Origin: Lytechinus pictus | Lineage: Eukaryota > Echinodermata > Echinoidea > Temnopleuroida > Toxopneustidae | Direction of reading: 5' to 3' | Length of the DNA: 64,000 bases | Assembly (NCBI RefSeq): GCF_037042905.1 | Contig: NC_087256.1 | Location: 29,352,001 to 29,416,000, forward strand | Shown: positions 58,322 through 64,000 of the stretch, piece by piece | Numbering within the stretch: position 1 is the stretch's first letter | Layout: each line of letters opens with the position of its first letter | Translations under genes and position numbers: made by a program | The notes under the pieces: generated by a model | What the model saw: only the letters and a program-made list of their open reading frames with translations | Databases searched by the model: none | Told to the model about the DNA's origin: nothing

Positions 58322-58788
58322 TCGCCGGTGAAGCCGGGAAAATGGGAAGGGTAAGCGTAGTGGAGGGGGTGGAAACACCGTTGCTGTTCAATTGTTATGA
58401 GGATGGGAAGGAAAAATGAAGGGCGGCGGAGCAAAGACTTTTTAAATTGATTTCTGTTTATGGTATGATAAGTATTTAGGCTTTATTTTTCGCGAGAGTG
58501 TGTAACGAGAAAAATTTCCAAAGCTGATGTTGTAAAACTCGTTTTTGGTCAATTATTTCTAAAGGGCATCCTTGGGAGGTGTTGCGAACGTGAATCGTAA
58601 GCTCAAATTTTTGGACATATCAATAAGAAATGAAAATAAAACATTCTGAGCAGTTTTTGCAATCATTAAAAAGATGTGCATCTAACTGAAGAATTAAAAA
58701 GAGCGCGAAGTGTGAGCTGAAATATACTGACCAAAAAAAAAGGAACCTGTTAAGAATTGCGTTTAGTGTCCCATGGATAGGATACATC
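58322..58788. other. Non-coding spacer, copy 3
   Basis: Matches 28641-29107 with a few substitutions. Confidence 0.5.
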
Positions 58789-59105
58789 CATGGGCGTAAA
58801 TCTGTCCCCAAAGGAAGGGGGACCAGGGGCTGGAAACTTTGACGAGCAAAGAAAAAAAAGGTTATCACCGAAAATTTAAGTTCATTTTAACCAAAAGCAA
58901 TTTGTGAAGCAAAAAAAAGGGCATTCGCCCAAAATGTAAGGTCATTTAGTCCAAAATACATGAATTATTTCGATTGTGAATGATGTATTTCTCCATAATA
59001 ACAGACCAAAAGTAGTAGGGGGCATTTCATATTGTGTACCCCCTGCTATTTTGGGTAGGGGGACGCGTCCCCCTGTCCCCCCCCCCCCCGGGATTTCCGC
59101 CCATG
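58789..59105. mobile_element. hAT-like MITE candidate, copy 3
   Basis: Right end GATTTCCGCCCATG is the exact reverse complement of the copy 1 left end. Confidence 0.5.
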
Positions 59106-59187
59106 TATGTAGCTATGCTAATTTGGAGTATGGGAGGAATAGGATTGAATGACATGAACACATAATCTTTAAATATGACCACATGAG

Positions 59188-59652
59188 TATGTTCTCCCAA
59201 ATAATTTGATATCATAGTTATGTGGTACATGTTAACGCTTGGATGACCAAGAAGTTTTTTTTTGCAGTGATGTATATTTTGATTTGCGCCAAATTAAGGC
59301 ATGATTGCAATAATGAATCCAGACGTCATGATGTCATAATCCTACAAGGGTTACATTAAAATCCATTTCAAAACACCTTTTCTGTAATTTACATTATAAT
59401 TGTTTAATAAACACATTTTATTATCAATTCTCAGGTTGATTTCATTGAAAATGGATTAAAAAATATGTTTACTTACTCATGAAGGATTTTGACATCACTG
59501 GTATCTGGATTCATTCATTGCAGTCATGCCTTTCTTTGGTGCAAGTCAACACTTAGTTACATCACTGCAAAGAATACCTACTGGCTTCTGATTATTCACT
59601 TAGCGTGAAGACATACCACATAAATATGGTATCAAATTATTTGGGAGAATAT
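59188..59652. mobile_element. Near-perfect palindrome, copy 3
   Basis: Same inverted arms as 29508-29972. Confidence 0.8.
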
Positions 59653-59886
59653 ATTCTTTCCAGCCATGTATATCGATTATGCGTCCATTACATATTTTTT
59701 CCTTAAATTGGGGATTTGTGAGGCGTCAATTCTTTTTTTACTCATACGGTATATAACACATTTCATGCTATACTTTCAACCACTTTCTGTAATAGAACTT
59801 CAGTGATAATATTCAAATGAAAAAAGAGTGTTTCTAATAGCAGCATTTTTAGTAAATTTGCATTAGGCCCTGTAGCATATAATATA

Positions 59887-59975
59887 CAGTTGGGGCCAGA
59901 AGTTTACTTACACCCGGGAAATAAAAAAAAAGTTGACACTTGCCAAACATCTTAAAATTTACTGTATCTTATAAA
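59887..59975 (+). mobile_element. Tc1-like terminal repeat remnant, copy 3
   Basis: CAGTTGGGGCCAGAAGTT after TA, one substitution from copy 2. Confidence 0.6.
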
Positions 59976-60060
59976 ATGTTTGTGCTATCATGACGAATTC
60001 GATATCAAACATATGAGTATTTTTTTTACTCACACGGTAGTTGCATAAGTACACCTTTTT

Positions 60061-60782
60061 AAAGCCCGGTCCCACTGCACTTATTACGGATGCAAAGCGG
60101 ATGTAAAACGGGAAAAAAAATCTTGCCATCCGTTGGAATACGCTATACACCGTTGTGTTCTGAATGCATACGTGCTACATACGCTCTATCCATCGAGCAT
60201 CCGTCCACTGTGATTTCATCCGCGCAAACAGCTTTGAGCTGCACAAAACTTATAGAGTGGATGAACTTTCCGCCGGTACGAAGTCCGCAACTTATACGAG
60301 CAACAAACGTTCCATGTCCGTTATCATCGGTTAACCGTCCGCTGTATCCTCCATGCATCCTCTTGACATCCTCGCTACTCGCTACACAAATCCACTGAAG
60401 CTGAACAGCGGAAAGAGGGAGGAAAGACAAGGTACATGGAACGTCTATACATCGTTAGTAGCACGGAAATAGAATGGATGTAAGCGTATGCATGTCGTAA
60501 ATAAAGTATTCAAATCAAACCCCCGCTAACCACTTCGGAGCAGTCATCCACTTCCATCCGTTTTCATCCACAAGGTTTCCGATGGACAACCGTTTAACAT
60601 CCGCGCTACATACAACCCACGTCCGTTTTTTCGTTATGTTTTCGCAATTTTTGTTGTTGTTGCTAATTTTGTCAATTTCTAGAGCGGATGAAAACGGATG
60701 GAGCCATCTGCGAAATTTTGCTCGTCCGCTGTGTCCTTCATGAATACGTTATGTATCCGTCGGCCAGTGGGACCAGGCCTTT
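60061..60782. mobile_element. Foldback A, copy 3
   Basis: AAAGCCCGGTCCCACTGCAC to GTGGGACCAGGCCTTT, as in the other copies. Confidence 0.7.
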
Positions 60783-61022
60783 ATATAACGCGGTTAAATG
60801 ACTTTGAAAACGAGATTTATGAAAAAATAAATCTTGAATCTGATATGCATACGGGAAATTCGTATTTATTACGGCTGAAATATCTGTACGAACAGATAAA
60901 TAATCAGTTTAGTGTTTTCTCGAATTGCCATTTTGTATTTGCCCTTACCGACGAATTACAGTTAAATTAAATTGTACAACAATCTAAGTTGGTATGATGA
61001 TTACGGAGAGTCTGGGGTTATA

Positions 61023-64000
61023 TTTATTTATTTATTTATTATTTATTCGGCACTTCAAACATATTTAAGATAATTTACAAAGCAATATCGAACATTACAT
61101 AAAATGACATAAAAATCATACAGGTACGTGCAATATTTGATAGCAGTTTGTCCAGTGCATCAGTTGGTGGCCAGGGAAGAGGAGAGCAAACTTAATCACT
61201 GTGACCTAATGGTCCCTCCGCCCAACCAACCGATGCACTGGATATACTGGTAAAATTTGCATGAAAATAATCGCATCAGAAAATGAATAGGGATTATCAA
61301 ATTGAAAATGATTGCACTAAATGTAAATGTAGATGTCCAATTTCAACTAAATGTTATATTCAAAGGGGTCTAAGGATAAGGTAATCAGTGTATAGGAAAA
61401 TAAATGTAGAACTGAAATTTAGGAATATATCATAATAACCAAAATGAAGGTAATTATTAATGCATATACATTTATAACATCTTTATATTGGAACTGAAAG
61501 TTGATAATTATGGCACTAAAAATACTGAAAATTAAAGGATGAATATACTGTGATAATGTAATGACCATGACTCTTCAAACAGAGTATAGATGACGATGGC
61601 AAGAAAGCATAAAAAAGCATAACAGTGATAAAAGAAAATAATTAATATAGACATACATGTATATGAAATCTTCCTTAATAAGTGCAAAATATAACTGAAC
61701 TAAACATAGACTTGGATTTATTGATTTGAAAAATGTCTTCATCAGATTTACATGCATTACTAACTAAATGGGGTCATGAGAAGAGATGTGAGATTTAAGA
61801 CTGTTTTTCCAATTGTCATAGCTTACCAGTATAACGTCATTACGTAATCCAACAGGCAATCCGTCCCAAAGAATAGGAAATAAAAATAAGGCCGTATTAG
61901 CAAGTCGCTTTGTGCGAGCTCTAAGATGCCGAAAACGGAGGTCATCCAGACGCCTTGTAACCACATGGATGTTATCTCGAACATCGTCACAAGAAGTGAG
62001 ACGGAGAAGGGACTTTACTACAAAGGTTATGATAATGTAATCACGACGAGACTTAAGACTTTGCCAGTTAAGCAATTGAAGTCGATTTTGGTAAGACATT
62101 TGTTACCTTTGTTGCTTCAGAATGAGACGGGTTGCCCGGCGTTGGATGCTTTCTAACCTATCTGACAAACAGTTATTGTAAGGATTCCAGGCAGGTAAAC
62201 CATACACGAGTATCGGGAGGACCAATGATTTGTACAGGGCAAAAATGGCAGAGGGTGACAGACCAGACGAAAGAGAGGTAAGTAAACCCAGTACCCTGTT
62301 TGCACGGGAGATGACATAAGTTACATGACTATCCCAGGAAAGTTTGTGATTCAGTACTATCCCGAGATACTTCATTTCACTCACTACCTCGATTGGGTCT
62401 ACATTCACAAGGTAAGAAGGAACACCAACATCTTTCCTCATTAATCCTGCTATTCGCATTACTTTAGTTTTCTTCGCATTAAGTTCCATTCTGTTTTTTA
62501 AACACCATTTCGATATTCTGTTCAAGTCACATTGGAGAGCATGGCAGTCATCAGTACTTCTTATTGGACGATATATTAATGTGTCATCTGCAAATAGAGC
62601 ACAATTGGATGACACATAGTCCGGGATGTCATTGATGAAGAGATTGAAAAACAGGGGGCCCACTATGCTTCCCTGGGGCACCCCTGAAGGCACACTGCCC
62701 CATTGAGAGAAGGTACCTCTAAAGATGACACGCTGTTGACGACCACACAAAAACGATTTGATCCAGTGCCACAGAGTACCACATATGTTGTACTGCAGAG
62801 ATAATTTGTTGAGAAGGATATCATGTGGTATTTTATCGAAAGCTCGTGAAAAATCAAGGGAGATCACATCTACCGGACAAGAAGAAGGACCTTCTAGACA
62901 ATGCATCCATTCATTAGTAAGATGCAAAACTTGAGTTACACATGACTTTCCTCTCTGAAAACCATGCTGCACACTGGTGATTGGACAAGAACTATTACAG
63001 TGACTCTGAATGGCTGTCGCAACAAGAGATTCCATGATCTTGCTGGCTAAAGATGTCAATGCAACCGGGCGGTAATTTGGTGGACAGCTTTTATCTCCGG
63101 ATTTGAAGACAGGAGTGATATTACCAGATTTCCAAGAGGTTGGAACTTTACCCAAGGCCAGTGATGTACTGAATATACGTTGCAGGATGTGGCATGACAC
63201 AATGGCAGTTTCCTTCAGGAGCACAGCTGATAAGCCATCAGGACCAGGAGCTTTATTTGTCTGGAGAGAAACTAATTTCTGGTAAATATCGGTAACAGAG
63301 ATGTCGAAAGATTGCAGTGACGTGATGGGAAAGTCACACTTTGGAGGTTCATGAGGAACTATGCTCGGCTCTGTGAATGACTTCTGGAAGCAACAAAGGA
63401 ATTGACTCGCGATATCAGCAGGATTGCTAACAACGTGATTTTCGACGACGATCACAGGAGGGGGTAAATTTCTCTTACGTTCTCTCACGAAGGCAAAGAA
63501 TCGCTTACGGTTGTCAGGAAGCAGGAATAGATTATTAACATATTGCCAGTAAGCTGCCTTGATTTCATATTTCACAAGGTTTCGCGCTTCTTTGAAGAGG
63601 CACCAGTCAGCAAGTAAGTTGGACCGTTGAGCTCTAACAAACAGTTTACGTTTCTTGCAGATCATATGCTTTATTTCCTTAGAGATCCATGGCTTATATT
63701 TCCTGGTTCTCATTCGAGATCTGGGAATAGCATCTTTAGAAGCAGCTTCAAAGATGTCTAAAAATCCCTCCCACGAGGCATTTACATCTTCGGGATCGAT
63801 GAAGAGGTTCCATGGTACAAGCTGCAACAGTCGATTCATATGCTTAAAGTCAGCTTTCGGAATGTTGAGAAATTCACGAAGCACCGACTTAGGAGCGAAG
63901 GATTTATGGGAAATAATCTTAAATACGATTCCATGATGATCACTAGGAACTGGGTTGGGACAGACAGATGCCTCCACGAAGAGGTCAGAACGATTGGTGA
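61023..64000 (-). mobile_element. LINE-E, copy 3 (runs off the window)
   Basis: Inserted at the same site as in copy 2, so it was duplicated with the unit rather than inserted anew. Tail, 3' UTR and its hairpin (61151-61241) are conserved. The 5' end lies outside. Confidence 0.85.
61764..64000 (-). pseudogene. LINE-E ORF, copy 3, with nonsense codon (partial)
   Basis: Same protein as 32083-35193 from about the middle of the endonuclease to the C-terminus. Codon 924 is CAG in copy 2 and TAA here (62100-62102), which removes the last ~113 residues including the conserved C-terminal region. Endonuclease SDH and RT motifs A, B and C are intact upstream. A change of Glu to Val also occurs in PILEYGLPAW. 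The reading frame continues past the window end. Confidence 0.85.

Larger units (their letters stand above)
57272..64000. repeat. Large tandem unit, copy 3 (partial)
   Basis: Starts with the same LINE-D/MITE junction as 27591 and follows copy 2 with very few differences to the window end, including LINE-E and the palindrome. The GPCR of this copy, if present, would start about 3.2 kb past the window. Confidence 0.9.

Overview
This is animal nuclear DNA, most likely from an echinoderm (sea urchin-like). That is inference from AT-rich sequence, an intronless class A GPCR, CR1-like LINEs carrying a 2A-like peptide, and dense short inverted-repeat elements. No rRNA, tRNA or prokaryotic gene organisation was seen. 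Nearly everything except the GPCR is mobile or repeated DNA.

Layout. 1-3149 is unique flank holding a foldback end, a 282-bp hAT-type MITE with a perfect 8-bp target duplication, a 160-bp tandem repeat and a Tc1/mariner-type MITE. From 3150 the window is a head-to-tail tandem array of one large unit: copy 1 (3150-27590, 24.4 kb), copy 2 (27591-57271, 29.7 kb) and copy 3 (57272 to beyond the end). The copy 1/2 and copy 2/3 junctions are the same fusion of the right arm of the 2933-3191 MITE to a truncated LINE reverse transcriptase, with 11 bp of shared sequence (ccctagctcat).

Unit content in order: MITE stub; a ~41-bp minisatellite; hAT-like and palindromic elements (deleted from copy 1); a Tc1 end; foldback A; in copies 2 and 3 only, a 4.3-kb CR1-like LINE (LINE-E, antisense); a polypyrimidine microsatellite; the 449-residue GPCR; a Ty3/gypsy-type remnant with deleted interior; foldback D; an antisense LINE (LINE-A) split by foldback B (which itself holds LINE-C and foldback C) and by a 556-bp retroposon-like insert; then a sense LINE (LINE-D) cut off at the unit junction.

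The GPCR ORF is intact in copies 1 and 2; copy 3's would lie past the window end. LINE-E is the only other long intact ORF (1036 codons in copy 2; copy 3 has a nonsense codon). Copies 1 and 2 differ by about 3% up to GPCR codon 125 (8253), then are nearly identical, so copy 1 looks like a recombinant. Copies 2 and 3 are almost identical where both are visible. An assembly artefact must be excluded, but the identical junction seen twice favours a real array.
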